From positions 16,012 through 80,011 of IMG/VR virus record IMGVR_UViG_3300028569_000028: DNA of 64,000 bases, one strand, 5' to 3'. Positions 1-7,712 of this stretch are shown one piece after another. The notes beneath the pieces are model-generated. The model was not told where the DNA came from. It did no database searches and saw only the letters and a list, made by a program, of their open reading frames with translations. The DNA is from a virus. Numbering within the stretch: the stretch's first letter is position 1; every line of letters begins with the position of its first letter. The translations under genes were made by a program, and so were the position numbers.

Positions 1-474
1 GAGATTCAAGAAGTATTCGATATTCAAAAAGAAGTTCAGCTATTAAATGAATCTGGAGATCGACTAAGGGGTAAAATTGACTTTATTGCGAGTTTTAAAG
101 ATGATCCTAGCGCAAAGTTCATTATTGATAACAAAACCTCCTCAGAAGCTTATAAAGCAGATTCTGTGGCAAACAGCACTCAGCTTGCTATTTACTGCGA
201 AGCTGAGGCTTGTGATAGAGCTAGTTACGTTGTTATGGAAAAAAAGATGCGACTTAAAGAGCCAAAAGCAAGAACCCAGCTTATAAAAGACATTATCTCT
301 AATGAGCATAAGCAGAAAACATTTGACATTATAGAACAAAAGCTTAATAATATAGCCTGTGCAGAGTTTCATAAAAAGGACTCTCCAAAAGAATGCCACT
401 TTTTCGGCAAGCCTTGCGAGTTTTTTAATTTATGCTGGCATGGGAGAATGGATGGGATCAAAAAGAAAAATTAA
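1..474 (+). CDS. PD-(D/E)XK nuclease, RecB/Cas4-like (5' end outside window)
   Basis: The frame is open from base 1, so the N-terminus lies upstream of the window. The visible part has the core of the PD-(D/E)XK fold: G-K-I-D about residue 29, then I-I-D-N-K-T-S about residue 45 (the D-x-K pair that holds the metal), then the helical Q-L-A-I-Y motif typical of RecB-type nucleases. Near the end there is a cysteine set (AC, ECHFF, KPCEF, NLCWH), spaced as in Cas4-like or phage exonucleases that bind an Fe-S cluster, although the N-terminal cysteine would be off the window. It probably resects DNA ends for the ERF annealing protein 1.5 kb downstream. Family is fairly sure; Fe-S binding is inference. 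Confidence 0.75.
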   Translation, partial: EIQEVFDIQKEVQLLNESGDRLRGKIDFIASFKDDPSAKFIIDNKTSSEAYKADSVANSTQLAIYCEAEACDRASYVVMEKKMRLKEPKARTQLIKDIISNEHKQKTFDIIEQKLNNIACAEFHKKDSPKECHFFGKPCEFFNLCWHGRMDGIKKKN

Positions 475-667
475 AGTTGGAGATAATGTCCTTTGTATAC
501 AGGAATTACACGTGCCTAAATTTATTGGACATGTTTGGAAAGTTATAGAAATAGATACAGATAATGGTTTATATTACTGTATTAATCATAATATGATAGA
601 GCTTGAGTATGTTTTTCGTTTGGAGGAAATTGCTATAAATTCATCATTAATAAGGGAGTTATTGTGA
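452..667 (+). CDS. Small KxGD-type protein with L-x-x-E-L tail
   Basis: Unknown function, 71 aa. I chose the ATG at 452 because GGGAG lies five bases before it; an in-frame ATG at 440 is less well placed. The protein begins with a basic stretch and then K-V-G-D-N-V followed by alternating beta-type residues, like a small SH3-like barrel, and ends in N-S-S-L-I-R-E-L-L. Eleven other small proteins of this phage share this ending. It overlaps the nuclease gene by 23 bases, and its stop overlaps the next GTG (GTGA). Confidence 0.7.
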   Translation: MGSKRKIKVGDNVLCIQELHVPKFIGHVWKVIEIDTDNGLYYCINHNMIELEYVFRLEEIAINSSLIRELL

Positions 668-831
668 CTTTTAAAAAAGGTGATAAAATTATAGACTTAC
701 CAAGTGGTAGGATATTCATAATTAAATATATGTTAGACAAAAAGCCCGTTGTTAATAATGGAGAATTTGATTTTCCACTTAGACTGGAAGTTGTTATAAA
801 ATGGAGTCCCTTAATGGAGGAATTGATATGA
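664..831 (+). CDS. Small KKGD-type protein with L-x-x-E-L tail
   Basis: A 55-aa gene starting with GTG inside the stop of the previous gene. The start is supported by AGGGAG seven bases upstream. It begins V-T-F-K-K-G-D-K-I-I, matching the K-x-G-D start of several other small genes here, and ends S-P-L-M-E-E-L-I. The 3' end (ATGGAGGAATTG) also provides the Shine-Dalgarno sequence for the next gene. Function is unknown. Confidence 0.7.
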   Translation: MTFKKGDKIIDLPSGRIFIIKYMLDKKPVVNNGEFDFPLRLEVVIKWSPLMEELI

Positions 832-1166
832 GCGATTTAGAGAAGAAGTCCAAGAAAGAGCTATTGGACATTATTGACCAGCTTAAAGAAAAGCTAGGAG
901 AGATGCAAGGAGTTGAAGCTAAGCAAGAATCTTTAGAGCAAAGTTTGCCGGGAGTTGGCTTATCTGTTATTCAAGACAGAGATGGACTTTTCAAGATTCT
1001 GGAAATTTCATTTGACTTTGATTCAAAAGCCGCTACAATTACAAGTGTGACAAATGCCAACTCAACTGGGTATGACTATGCACTTTATGATGCAAAGAAA
1101 TTCTTGGTAGAACGAATTATGCATAAGTCTAATATTAACCATTTAAAGGAGAAAAAAAATGGATAA
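828..1166 (+). CDS. Hypothetical protein, coiled-coil N-terminus
   Basis: Encodes 112 aa from the ATG at 828, which follows GGAGG at a good distance and overlaps the previous stop (ATGA). Residues 1-40 are a charged helix with leucine spacing (KKSKKELL, DQLKEKLGEM), suggesting a coiled coil; the rest looks like a small alpha/beta domain. No family recognised. It stands just upstream of the ERF recombination gene and may belong to that unit. Confidence 0.6.
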   Translation: MSDLEKKSKKELLDIIDQLKEKLGEMQGVEAKQESLEQSLPGVGLSVIQDRDGLFKILEISFDFDSKAATITSVTNANSTGYDYALYDAKKFLVERIMHKSNINHLKEKKNG

Positions 1167-1413
1167 GGAATTTGCTAAACGTCTTAAAAAGCTTGTGCCG
1201 GAAGATGGTGGATTTGATCTAAGTTTCAACCTATCTAACTCAGGTCAAGCTGGTAAGGTTGCATCTACTTTAAATCTTACAATCTTTTCAGCTGGTAAAG
1301 AAGGTAAAGGTCCAATCATTACAAAGAAAGTATCTATTCCAGCAATTGCTGCAACTATTGCCGAAGCTAATATTATTGCTTTGGAAGATACTCTAAGTCT
1401 GTTGGGGGTATAG
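1159..1413 (+). CDS. Hypothetical protein
   Basis: An 84-aa protein with a basic N-terminus (KRLKKL) and a central stretch of beta-type and small residues. Not recognised. The start has AAAGGAG upstream and overlaps the end of the previous gene by eight bases, indicating co-translation. The next gene, an HNH endonuclease, is inserted between this gene and ERF. Confidence 0.6.
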   Translation: MDKEFAKRLKKLVPEDGGFDLSFNLSNSGQAGKVASTLNLTIFSAGKEGKGPIITKKVSIPAIAATIAEANIIALEDTLSLLGV

Positions 1414-1417
1414 TTAA

Positions 1418-2002
1418 GTGGACTTCCAAAAGAGAGAAAGCTTTAGAATAAATGTAATCTCCATGTTGGAAACAATATACGGTTTGGGTGAAGTCTGGGC
1501 ATTTCACCCAAGTTTTTTAAACATACTAGTATCTAATACAGGAAAAGCAAAAAACGCACTTACTGGAACTGAGTTTTCTATAAGAAAAACTTGGCAGGGG
1601 TATTGCGTTTGTAGTATTCCTACATTTCATACTACTGGAGTTAAAAAATCAAAAAGTTATTTAGTTCATAGATTAGTAGCAGAAACATTTTTTACTTTTT
1701 TGGTAAATGCAAAAGATTATGAAGTTAATCACATTTCTGGAGATAAATCAGATAATAGTGTTTATAATTTAAATTGGATGACTAGACAAGAAAATCTCCA
1801 ACATGCTAGAGATACTGGACTATTTAAATCGTGTTTTGGCTCAGCAAATGGTAGATTTAAGCATTTAGATTCTGATTTGAAAGATATTGTGGATTTAAAA
1901 AAACTAGGCTATACTTATACGGAGATTGCAAAATCGTATAATTTGAAGCCAACTTATATGTCTACCCTATTAAAAAGGAGGGGATTTTTATGTCAGGATT
2001 AA
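1418..2002 (+). CDS. Free-standing HNH homing endonuclease
   Basis: Encodes 194 aa. Residues about 85-130 carry an HNH_3-type core: V-H-R-L-V-A, then E-V-N-H-I-S-G-D and N-L-N-W-M-T-R-Q-E-N. The N-terminal part resembles the NUMOD4-type lead of such enzymes, and the last 35 residues form a helix-turn-helix (YTEIAKSYN) for site recognition. A GTG start, four bases after the previous stop, is used; the ribosome site is weak (GGGGG, nine bases away). It interrupts the recombination cluster and overlaps ERF by 13 bases, as mobile endonuclease genes often do. Confidence 0.8.
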   Translation: MDFQKRESFRINVISMLETIYGLGEVWAFHPSFLNILVSNTGKAKNALTGTEFSIRKTWQGYCVCSIPTFHTTGVKKSKSYLVHRLVAETFFTFLVNAKDYEVNHISGDKSDNSVYNLNWMTRQENLQHARDTGLFKSCFGSANGRFKHLDSDLKDIVDLKKLGYTYTEIAKSYNLKPTYMSTLLKRRGFLCQD

Positions 2003-2610
2003 TTTACAAAAAAATGTCAGAGGTTATGCGAGACATTGGATCTATTGGGAAAGATCAAAAAAATCAAGCTCAAGGATTTAAATTTAGAGGTATTGATCAA
2101 TTTGTTAATTCTCTTTACCCAGCATTAACAAAACATGGAGTTTTTATGGCTCCTCGTTGTGTTAGTGAACAACATGAACTTAAAGAAGTTACTAGAGGTT
2201 CTGGTAAGGCTGGAGTGGATAAGCACGTTACAATTATGATGGAGTACGACTTCTTTGCTGAAGATGGTTCAAAAGTAACTGTCGGACCTATTCCTGCCGA
2301 AGGTTTGGATTCTGGGGATAAAGCTACAAATAAAGCTCTTTCAGCAGCTCTTAAGTATGCTCTTATTCAAACATTTGCTATTCCAACAGAGGATATGGCA
2401 GAGGCTGATTTGGAAAGTCCAGAAATTGGAAAACGCTTTTCAGCAAATGTCACGGTTACAACAATTTCAGCTCCCGTAACGAATAATGTTGCTAAGCTTG
2501 AAGAAAAGCCTGTAGAATCAACTCCAGCTGCGAGTCGTGGTTCGTTTCGTAAGAATCCCGCTAAAGACGTTGCGAATTCAGGAGCAACAATTCCCTCAGG
2601 AGATCTATAA
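1990..2610 (+). CDS. erf: ERF-family single-strand annealing protein
   Basis: Encodes 206 aa. The N-terminal 140 residues match the ERF superfamily: Q-G-F-K-F-R-G-I-D near residue 30, and the hallmark G-D-K-A-T-N-K-A-L-S-A-A-L-K-Y followed by Q-T-F-A-I-P-T about residues 107-132. The C-terminal 60 residues are Pro/Ser/Thr-rich and probably unstructured. ERF proteins anneal complementary single strands during phage recombination and genome circularisation. A strong AAAAGGAGG fixes the start. Its nuclease partner may be the RecB-like gene at the left window edge. Confidence 0.88.
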   Translation: MSGLIYKKMSEVMRDIGSIGKDQKNQAQGFKFRGIDQFVNSLYPALTKHGVFMAPRCVSEQHELKEVTRGSGKAGVDKHVTIMMEYDFFAEDGSKVTVGPIPAEGLDSGDKATNKALSAALKYALIQTFAIPTEDMAEADLESPEIGKRFSANVTVTTISAPVTNNVAKLEEKPVESTPAASRGSFRKNPAKDVANSGATIPSGDL

Positions 2611-2966
2611 TGGAAAATGCTGGTAAAGTTATCTCTAAGAAAGAAGTAACAGAAACGCTTGTGAGAAACATTGTTTCAGATCAAGCTGAGTTTAAAGAAG
2701 TAAAGCAAGAACTTCGCCATGGGCAGAAAGATAGGCTTATGGATGCTATGACTAACTATCCCTTGCTTGATGAGGACTTCGATGAGTCTGAGCCTGAGCT
2801 TAGAACTGCCTTTGTAATTTGGAAGCGCATTTCAGATAGCTTGGTTGCTCTTGGAACAGAAGCAGCGATTGAGGGTATTATTAATGGTTTTGCAAGAAGT
2901 CAACAAACAAACGAAGCCAATGGCTTAACAGAAGGAGCAGCAAATGTCGAAACAACAGAAGGGTAA
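2610..2966 (+). CDS. Hypothetical protein in recombination cluster
   Basis: 118 aa, acidic and mainly helical (ETLVRNIVSDQAEFKEVKQEL). It starts at the last base of the ERF stop codon (TAATG), so translation is coupled to ERF. No family recognised. Its place between ERF and another small conserved-looking gene suggests an accessory role in recombination or replication, but that is only context. Confidence 0.6.
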   Translation: MENAGKVISKKEVTETLVRNIVSDQAEFKEVKQELRHGQKDRLMDAMTNYPLLDEDFDESEPELRTAFVIWKRISDSLVALGTEAAIEGIINGFARSQQTNEANGLTEGAANVETTEG

Positions 2967-3285
2967 GTATGCTACAGTTGGAAGTCTAATTTTCCAATCT
3001 CAATTCGATGAGGAAGGTAATAGACTAGAAGGCGAATACAAGACCGATGATAAAGGTCGTAAGCTATATGCACTTAAACTTGATAAAAACACGGAAGTAA
3101 TTATCAATGGTGTAAATATGTCTGGAAAAGTTCTTTATGTTTCTCGTCCAGAAACAAAGCTTACACGACTTCTCGACAAGGGAGTTATTGATAAAAAAGA
3201 ATTTGATAAGAAGGTTGCTGACTTTGGTCCGGGTGGACGACTAGAGTTTGTCCAGATGGAAATTGTTGCTGATCTTGAGAAATAA
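2944..3285 (+). CDS. Hypothetical protein, last gene before terminator
   Basis: 113 aa with a beta-rich first half (YATVGSLIFQSQFDEEGN, YALKLDKNTEVIINGV) and a charged helical second half. It could be a small oligonucleotide-binding type domain, but I cannot support that by motifs. It overlaps the preceding gene by 23 bases and has GAAGGAGCAG as ribosome site. A clear intrinsic terminator follows three bases after the stop. Confidence 0.6.
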   Translation: MSKQQKGKYATVGSLIFQSQFDEEGNRLEGEYKTDDKGRKLYALKLDKNTEVIINGVNMSGKVLYVSRPETKLTRLLDKGVIDKKEFDKKVADFGPGGRLEFVQMEIVADLEK

Positions 3286-3287
3286 AA

Positions 3288-3316
3288 AAAGGGGGCTGAA
3301 AAGCCCCTTTCTTCTT
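3288..3316 (+). terminator. Intrinsic terminator
   Basis: Stem GGGGCT / AGCCCC with a GAAA loop, extended by A-T pairs, followed by TTTCTTCTTT. It directly follows the stop at 3285 and ends the recombination unit. The next gene's ribosome site (TTTGGAG) begins right after it, so some read-through seems required unless a promoter hides in the hairpin. Confidence 0.85.
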
Positions 3317-3326
3317 TGGAGTTTTC

Positions 3327-3551
3327 ATGAAGTTTAAAATTGGACCTTTTCGACAAGCACATAAAACGTTTGTACAAGAGAGATATATAAAAGATGGTAT
3401 GGATTCTTTAGCTTTATATTGTGCTGTTAGTTTATGTCCAGTAATTGCAGCTTATACCTATTGTCAAGAAATCGATCCAGATAATTCTGAGTTGACGAGA
3501 AGAATTGAAAGTGTTAAGCTTTTTTATGGAATCGAAGAGGTAGAAGAATGA
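3327..3551 (+). CDS. Hypothetical protein
   Basis: 74 aa; begins M-K-F-K-I-G-P-F and is otherwise helical with a hydrophobic middle (LALYCAVSLCPVIAAYTY) too polar to call a membrane segment. The start has TTTGGAG six bases upstream. The sequence TTGGAGTTTTCATGAA recurs before the gene at 17110. ATGA overlap with the next gene. Confidence 0.55.
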   Translation: MKFKIGPFRQAHKTFVQERYIKDGMDSLALYCAVSLCPVIAAYTYCQEIDPDNSELTRRIESVKLFYGIEEVEE

Positions 3552-3757
3552 AGCCGGGAAGATATATTATTTTAGAAAAAACTGCGTTCTGGGTTCATTC
3601 TGATTTTGACATGTTGGATATTTTAGAAATAACCGAGAAAGAAATAAAGTATGAGTATGTTGGAGATAAGGATAAGATTGTAAGGTGTAGGTATTATGTA
3701 GAATTTATACAACTTAAACTTGCTCCGCATTCACCACTAATGGAAGAATTAATTTAG
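3548..3757 (+). CDS. Small protein with L-x-x-E-L tail
   Basis: 69 aa, beta-rich (RYIILEKTAFWVHS, RCRYYVEFIQLKL), similar in style to the other K-x-G-D barrels (here M-K-P-G-R-Y), and ending H-S-P-L-M-E-E-L-I. In this copy the ending is encoded by GAAGAATTAATT and the ribosome site of the next gene (TAGGAG) comes after it, so the peptide is not just a by-product of a Shine-Dalgarno sequence. Confidence 0.65.
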   Translation: MKPGRYIILEKTAFWVHSDFDMLDILEITEKEIKYEYVGDKDKIVRCRYYVEFIQLKLAPHSPLMEELI

Positions 3758-3764
3758 GAGAATT

Positions 3765-4796
3765 ATGATTGAAACGAAGGAAAAAATACAAATGACTAAC
3801 TTCAATGATAAAAGAAAGCAACAGATGGGTGTGCGTTCAATGGCAGACCTTCGTCGTTCCGGTAAGGTAACTGGGGGACTTAATACAAAGCTTTTTGTAA
3901 ACGGTCCTGTAGAGTTTGACTGCTTAAAAAATCAATGGAGCAGGCAGGAAATGCTTGGAGTTATCGGAGATTCTGGAGTAGGAAAATCAGAAGTAGTGCT
4001 TTGTTTTTTTAAAGAGATTCTTTTGAACAATCCTAATTCTTGTGCGGTATATGTTTCTCTTGAAATGACTGACGAGAAAATTTCCCAGCGTTGGTACAAG
4101 CTAACAGAAGATTGTCCTGAAGTTTCGGAAAGACTATATGTAATTTCTCGCTACGACGAAAATGGTAAAAGTCGAGAAGTTTCTATGGGCTGGATTAAGA
4201 AAGAGCTTGTTAAGTATCGTGAAGTCATTGGAGATGTTGTTTCGTTTGCCATTGACCATATTCACTGCTTAGGAGAGAATGACCCTTCTACTCTAAACTC
4301 GATTATGATTACGTTAAAAGAAATGGCAGTGGAGATGAATGCTTTTGGAATTGCCATGGCACAAGTTAATAAAGGCGCAGGACAGAAGGGCGAAGTTCCT
4401 CTGGATTCGGATGCAGTACTTGGATGTTCACAATTCAAATATATTTGTAGTGACATTATGCAAATTCACCGTCCTATTTTAAGGCTAGAGGAAGATGCCA
4501 AGATGTCAATAATGGGTTGGGGCTATTGCAAGATTCGAGAGGCTGATAAAGCTGATAAAGTTAAGCGTGGTCAAAACAAGCTTCTGGCTTATGACATTGA
4601 CACTCGAAGTTTCAAGAAGATGTCTACTCCAGAGTATTCTACTTTTAAGCTATATTATAATGAGCTTTTAGAAATGAAATCTGCGGAAGAAAAACACAAG
4701 AGCTTTACTTATGACTTGGTGAAAGAAGTTGTGAGTCCAAATGGAAAGGTTGTTATAATTACAGAGAAGTTTAGTGGAGATTCGGGGGATTTATAA
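3765..4796 (+). CDS. Replicative helicase, RecA/DnaB-fold ATPase
   Basis: Encodes 343 aa. Walker A is G-D-S-G-V-G-K-S at residues 68-75, Walker B is F-A-I-D-H-I-H near 160-167, and the sensor strand G-I-A-M-A-Q-V-N-K lies near 200, the pattern of the DnaB/RadA C-terminal motor domain. There is no N-terminal DnaB domain, so this is a single-domain helicase or helicase-like ATPase. It abuts the primase gene (TAATG overlap), which supports a replisome role. The GAG/ATG start at 3765 follows TAGGAGAATT; Met10 is a possible alternative. A RecA-like recombinase role is the main alternative. Confidence 0.82.
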   Translation: MIETKEKIQMTNFNDKRKQQMGVRSMADLRRSGKVTGGLNTKLFVNGPVEFDCLKNQWSRQEMLGVIGDSGVGKSEVVLCFFKEILLNNPNSCAVYVSLEMTDEKISQRWYKLTEDCPEVSERLYVISRYDENGKSREVSMGWIKKELVKYREVIGDVVSFAIDHIHCLGENDPSTLNSIMITLKEMAVEMNAFGIAMAQVNKGAGQKGEVPLDSDAVLGCSQFKYICSDIMQIHRPILRLEEDAKMSIMGWGYCKIREADKADKVKRGQNKLLAYDIDTRSFKKMSTPEYSTFKLYYNELLEMKSAEEKHKSFTYDLVKEVVSPNGKVVIITEKFSGDSGDL

Positions 4797-5647
4797 TGAA
4801 GCTTAGTATTTTTTCTAAGGTAAACTACCTACCAAAGAATAAAGATGATAAGATTGCCCAGTCTAAACTTGCGTCTAATCCTAACCTTCCACAAGTAATT
4901 GAGATTACTACTGATGAGGATTTGATTAAGGCTGTAACATCTTATGGATGGAGTCCGAGTATTTTCTCAAGCTTTAGACATAATGATAATTTTATTTCTA
5001 CTGACTTTATGAGCTTAGACGTTGATTCTGGGTTAACTATAGAAGAAGCTGAGAAGCGTGTGCAAAGACTTGGAGTGGCTTGCTTATGCCTTCCAAGTCC
5101 GAGCTTTACCCCAGAGTTTCATAAGTTCCGACTAATATTTCCACTGGCTAAGACTATTCTTAACAAAGATGACTTTGATGCTACGTGGGATTGGTTACAA
5201 GAACAATTACCAGAACTTGACGCACAATGCTCTGACTATGCTCGTTGGTACGCTCCTTCCAAGATGGAAGCTGGCTTTTGGCAAGATGGAGAATTCCTTA
5301 TGCCAAAGAAAGCTCCACAAGCTGTAGCAAGTTCCCTAAGCCACGCAGAAGCTCAGGTAATTGTCCCAGAAGAGCTTTCAGAGATTGTTAAGCTTTTGTA
5401 TGGCAAAGAACGAGAAACCATTTCTGAGTCTGTGGAGTTCTTTCTAACTAATGCAGGGACAGGATTGCCGGGACTCTGGATCAATGCGCTAAATAGTTGC
5501 ACCTTCTCTCTTGCCTTATCTGGGGTTGATGATACAATAATTGAGGAAGTCATTGATAAGATTTCTCCAGAACCTTTGGATAAGCGCGACCTATACCAAA
5601 TTAACAGGGCTATACGAGATGGAAAAAAAGCTAGAGAAAAGATGTAA
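4796..5647 (+). CDS. AEP-type primase
   Basis: 283 aa. The pattern fits an archaeo-eukaryotic primase (PrimPol fold): metal residues in S-L-D-V-D-S-G (Asp75 and Asp77), the basic strand with His in E-F-H-K-F-R-L-I-F (His109), and a third acidic motif D-Y-A-R-W-Y about residue 147. The C-terminal 80 residues are helical, like a PriCT-type helicase-coupling domain. It is directly downstream of the helicase and upstream of DNA polymerase B, so the three likely form the replisome. No zinc finger is seen. Motif reading is good; family assignment should be checked by profile search. Confidence 0.72.
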   Translation: MKLSIFSKVNYLPKNKDDKIAQSKLASNPNLPQVIEITTDEDLIKAVTSYGWSPSIFSSFRHNDNFISTDFMSLDVDSGLTIEEAEKRVQRLGVACLCLPSPSFTPEFHKFRLIFPLAKTILNKDDFDATWDWLQEQLPELDAQCSDYARWYAPSKMEAGFWQDGEFLMPKKAPQAVASSLSHAEAQVIVPEELSEIVKLLYGKERETISESVEFFLTNAGTGLPGLWINALNSCTFSLALSGVDDTIIEEVIDKISPEPLDKRDLYQINRAIRDGKKAREKM

Positions 5648-5648
5648 G

Positions 5649-5840
5649 GTGGATGATTTTAAGGTTGGCTCCAAGTACCGTTGTGGTTTACATACCTTTT
5701 ATGTAACTAATATTGACAGCATACACGGATGTGTGTATATTAAGTGGATTAAAGATAATGCTCAAGGTCTTATTTATCTTGGTAGTGAGTTCTATTCCTA
5801 TGAAGTTCCACTATCATCCTTAGAAAAGGAGTTACTTTGA
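5649..5840 (+). CDS. Small KVGS-type protein with L-x-x-E-L tail
   Basis: 63 aa from the GTG at 5649, one base after the primase stop; the product begins V-D-D-F-K-V-G-S-K-Y, matching the short K-x-G starts of its relatives. An in-frame ATG at 5619 inside the primase gene would add ten residues and cannot be excluded. It contains beta-type strands (HTFYVTNIDS, CVYIKWIKDN) and ends L-S-S-L-E-K-E-L-L. The next gene starts at TTG overlapping this stop. Confidence 0.62.
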   Translation: MDDFKVGSKYRCGLHTFYVTNIDSIHGCVYIKWIKDNAQGLIYLGSEFYSYEVPLSSLEKELL

Positions 5841-6088
5841 AAGACTCGCTAATTGACTATAATGATATATCATTTGAAAACCTAACTATGAAAATGGATC
5901 TTGAAGGACTTAGCGATGATATATTACTAGAAGAGTGTAATTTTATATTAAGCGGTCAATATGAAAGTGAACTTATGGATAACGTACTTGCCAATTACTT
6001 TAAAACCGGTAGCATTAGTAAACAAGAGCGTATGGTAGCAGAAGCTCTTTATATACTAGCTAACGGAGAACTTGCATGGGAAATTTAA
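5837..6088 (+). CDS. Hypothetical acidic helical protein
   Basis: 83 aa beginning at a TTG that overlaps the previous stop (TTGA) with AAGGAG upstream. The protein is acidic and helical (GLSDDILLEECNFIL) and lacks the shared C-terminal peptide of its neighbours. Not recognised. Confidence 0.6.
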   Translation: MKDSLIDYNDISFENLTMKMDLEGLSDDILLEECNFILSGQYESELMDNVLANYFKTGSISKQERMVAEALYILANGELAWEI

Positions 6089-6306
6089 AAGTTGGCGATG
6101 ATATTATAGTTACAAAAGTATTGTGTATTGCTACAGCAATAAAAGCTAAATCAATAATTGGAACTAAACATAAAATTATTCAATTAGATTTTGTAGATTT
6201 TATAAGCTTCCAATTTCAAACGTATCCGTATCAGATATTAGTAAAAGGTACTACTTTCTGGGTGGAAGGAATTCCTTACAGTTCTTTAATGGAGGAGTTA
6301 TTTTGA
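6076..6306 (+). CDS. Small KVGD-type protein with L-x-x-E-L tail
   Basis: 76 aa; begins M-G-N-L-K-V-G-D-D-I-I, continues with strands (IIQLDFVDFISFQFQ) and ends P-Y-S-S-L-M-E-E-L-F. Supported by GGAGAACTTGC before the ATG; overlaps the previous gene by 13 bases. The polymerase gene starts at TTG within its stop codon. Confidence 0.65.
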   Translation: MGNLKVGDDIIVTKVLCIATAIKAKSIIGTKHKIIQLDFVDFISFQFQTYPYQILVKGTTFWVEGIPYSSLMEELF

Positions 6307-7712
6307 AAGATTCTTATCATATTTCTGATAGCATTGCTTATTCCGAATTACGTTCTCTTATATTAGAGGACAAGGAACCTTTTCAACTCAAGCCTGATAA
6401 AATTGAAACAAAAGATTACGAGTTTACATTCGCAGAAACTTATAAGCCTTTTCTAAAAGAATTACAGTATCAAGATGATATCATTTTTGGTAAAGATAAA
6501 ACTTTAGAAATTGTGGCTATTGAATTGCAAGATAATAATGCCATTCTATTCAAACTGGATGGTTCTGTAGAGGTACGTCCAGCTAAGTTTTGGCTTTTAT
6601 CATCAACAAAGATCGACCTTAATTTTAAAAGACTGGAAGGTAATCTCCATTACAAGTACATTAGGTATTTCTCATCTTATGAGCAATTCTGCAAATATAT
6701 GCAAATGTTTATGGGTATGAGAAAAGATGTCTATGGTGTATGGAATGCTCGTGAGCAATTTATGCTTCACGAAGGAATAACGCTTTATAAGGGACTTCAG
6801 CCACAGGATTTAGGTGTACTGGCTTTTGATATTGAGTCTGATGGATTAACAAAGCATTCCGGTAGCCAAGTTTATCTTATTACAAATAGCTATCGCAAAA
6901 AAGACCTGCATATTAAAAAGCACTTCAGACTCGACCATTACAAAGATTGTGGCGAACTTATTGATGCTTGGACTGAATGGCTAAGAGAAATTGATCCAGA
7001 TATTATTAACTTCTGGAACGGATATGGTTATGACTTACCCTATCTTGAGCATGTTGCAGGACTTTATGACACAAGCCTAAAGCTTGGGCGTGATGGTTCA
7101 AATGTCCAATTTAAGAAGAAAGCCTCTCAGAAGCGCGTGGACGGAAATACAAGTTGGGACTACTTTAAAGCTCATATCTATGGTAGACAAATTATTGATG
7201 GTCAATTTGTAGCATTAAACTATGGCGTTGGTAAGGGATATCCAAGTTGGGGGTTAAAGCCTATCGCTGAAGCTGAAGGCTTTGTTACGCCTGATAGACA
7301 ATTCTATGATGCTTCTCAAATTCATAAAAACTGGGGAATTCCAGAAGAGCGTGAGAAAATTATCCAGTATGGTATCGATGACTCAGAGGATACAATTAAT
7401 TTATACTTCCGAATGATTACTTCCTATTTTTATACAGCTGTATCAACAGCTATGCCATTTGAAGAAATGCTACAAGGAGCTACTGGTAAATGGGTAAATT
7501 CAGTTCTTGTGCGGGGATATCTCCAGCGTGGATATTCTATTCCTAAAGCTTCTGAACCGCAAAGAGTAGCTGGTGGTATGAGTTATGGAATTCCGGGAAT
7601 CTATTCCAATGTTCTAAAGTATGATGCTGCCAGTTACTATCCTAGCACTATCCTAAGTTTAATATTCACAATTCAGAAAAAGATCCTGACAATATATTTG
7701 TTAAGACTGTAA
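6303..7712 (+). CDS. Family B DNA polymerase, exonuclease half and motif A (frameshifted)
   Basis: The first 452 residues belong to a family B DNA polymerase with proofreading. Exo I is A-F-D-I-E-S-D (Asp176, Glu178), Exo II is F-W-N-G-Y-G-Y-D (Asn239, Asp244), Exo III is Y-G-I-D-D (Tyr356, Asp360), and polymerase motif A is K-Y-D-A-A-S-Y-Y-P-S-T (Asp441). After S-T-I-L-S the frame changes: 18 unrelated residues follow and a stop is met at 7712, while the real continuation lies in the -1 frame from about 7658. The point of change is AGTTTAAT; one extra T (AGTTTTAAT) would restore the expected F-N-I. TTG start overlapping the previous stop, with GGAGGAG upstream. Confidence 0.85.
   Translation: MKDSYHISDSIAYSELRSLILEDKEPFQLKPDKIETKDYEFTFAETYKPFLKELQYQDDIIFGKDKTLEIVAIELQDNNAILFKLDGSVEVRPAKFWLLSSTKIDLNFKRLEGNLHYKYIRYFSSYEQFCKYMQMFMGMRKDVYGVWNAREQFMLHEGITLYKGLQPQDLGVLAFDIESDGLTKHSGSQVYLITNSYRKKDLHIKKHFRLDHYKDCGELIDAWTEWLREIDPDIINFWNGYGYDLPYLEHVAGLYDTSLKLGRDGSNVQFKKKASQKRVDGNTSWDYFKAHIYGRQIIDGQFVALNYGVGKGYPSWGLKPIAEAEGFVTPDRQFYDASQIHKNWGIPEEREKIIQYGIDDSEDTINLYFRMITSYFYTAVSTAMPFEEMLQGATGKWVNSVLVRGYLQRGYSIPKASEPQRVAGGMSYGIPGIYSNVLKYDAASYYPSTILSLIFTIQKKILTIYLLRL

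Noticed and set aside
6786-6797. TATAAGGGAC, similar to the complement of the late motif
   Set aside because: It lacks the GTGTT half and is inside the polymerase gene on the wrong strand context.
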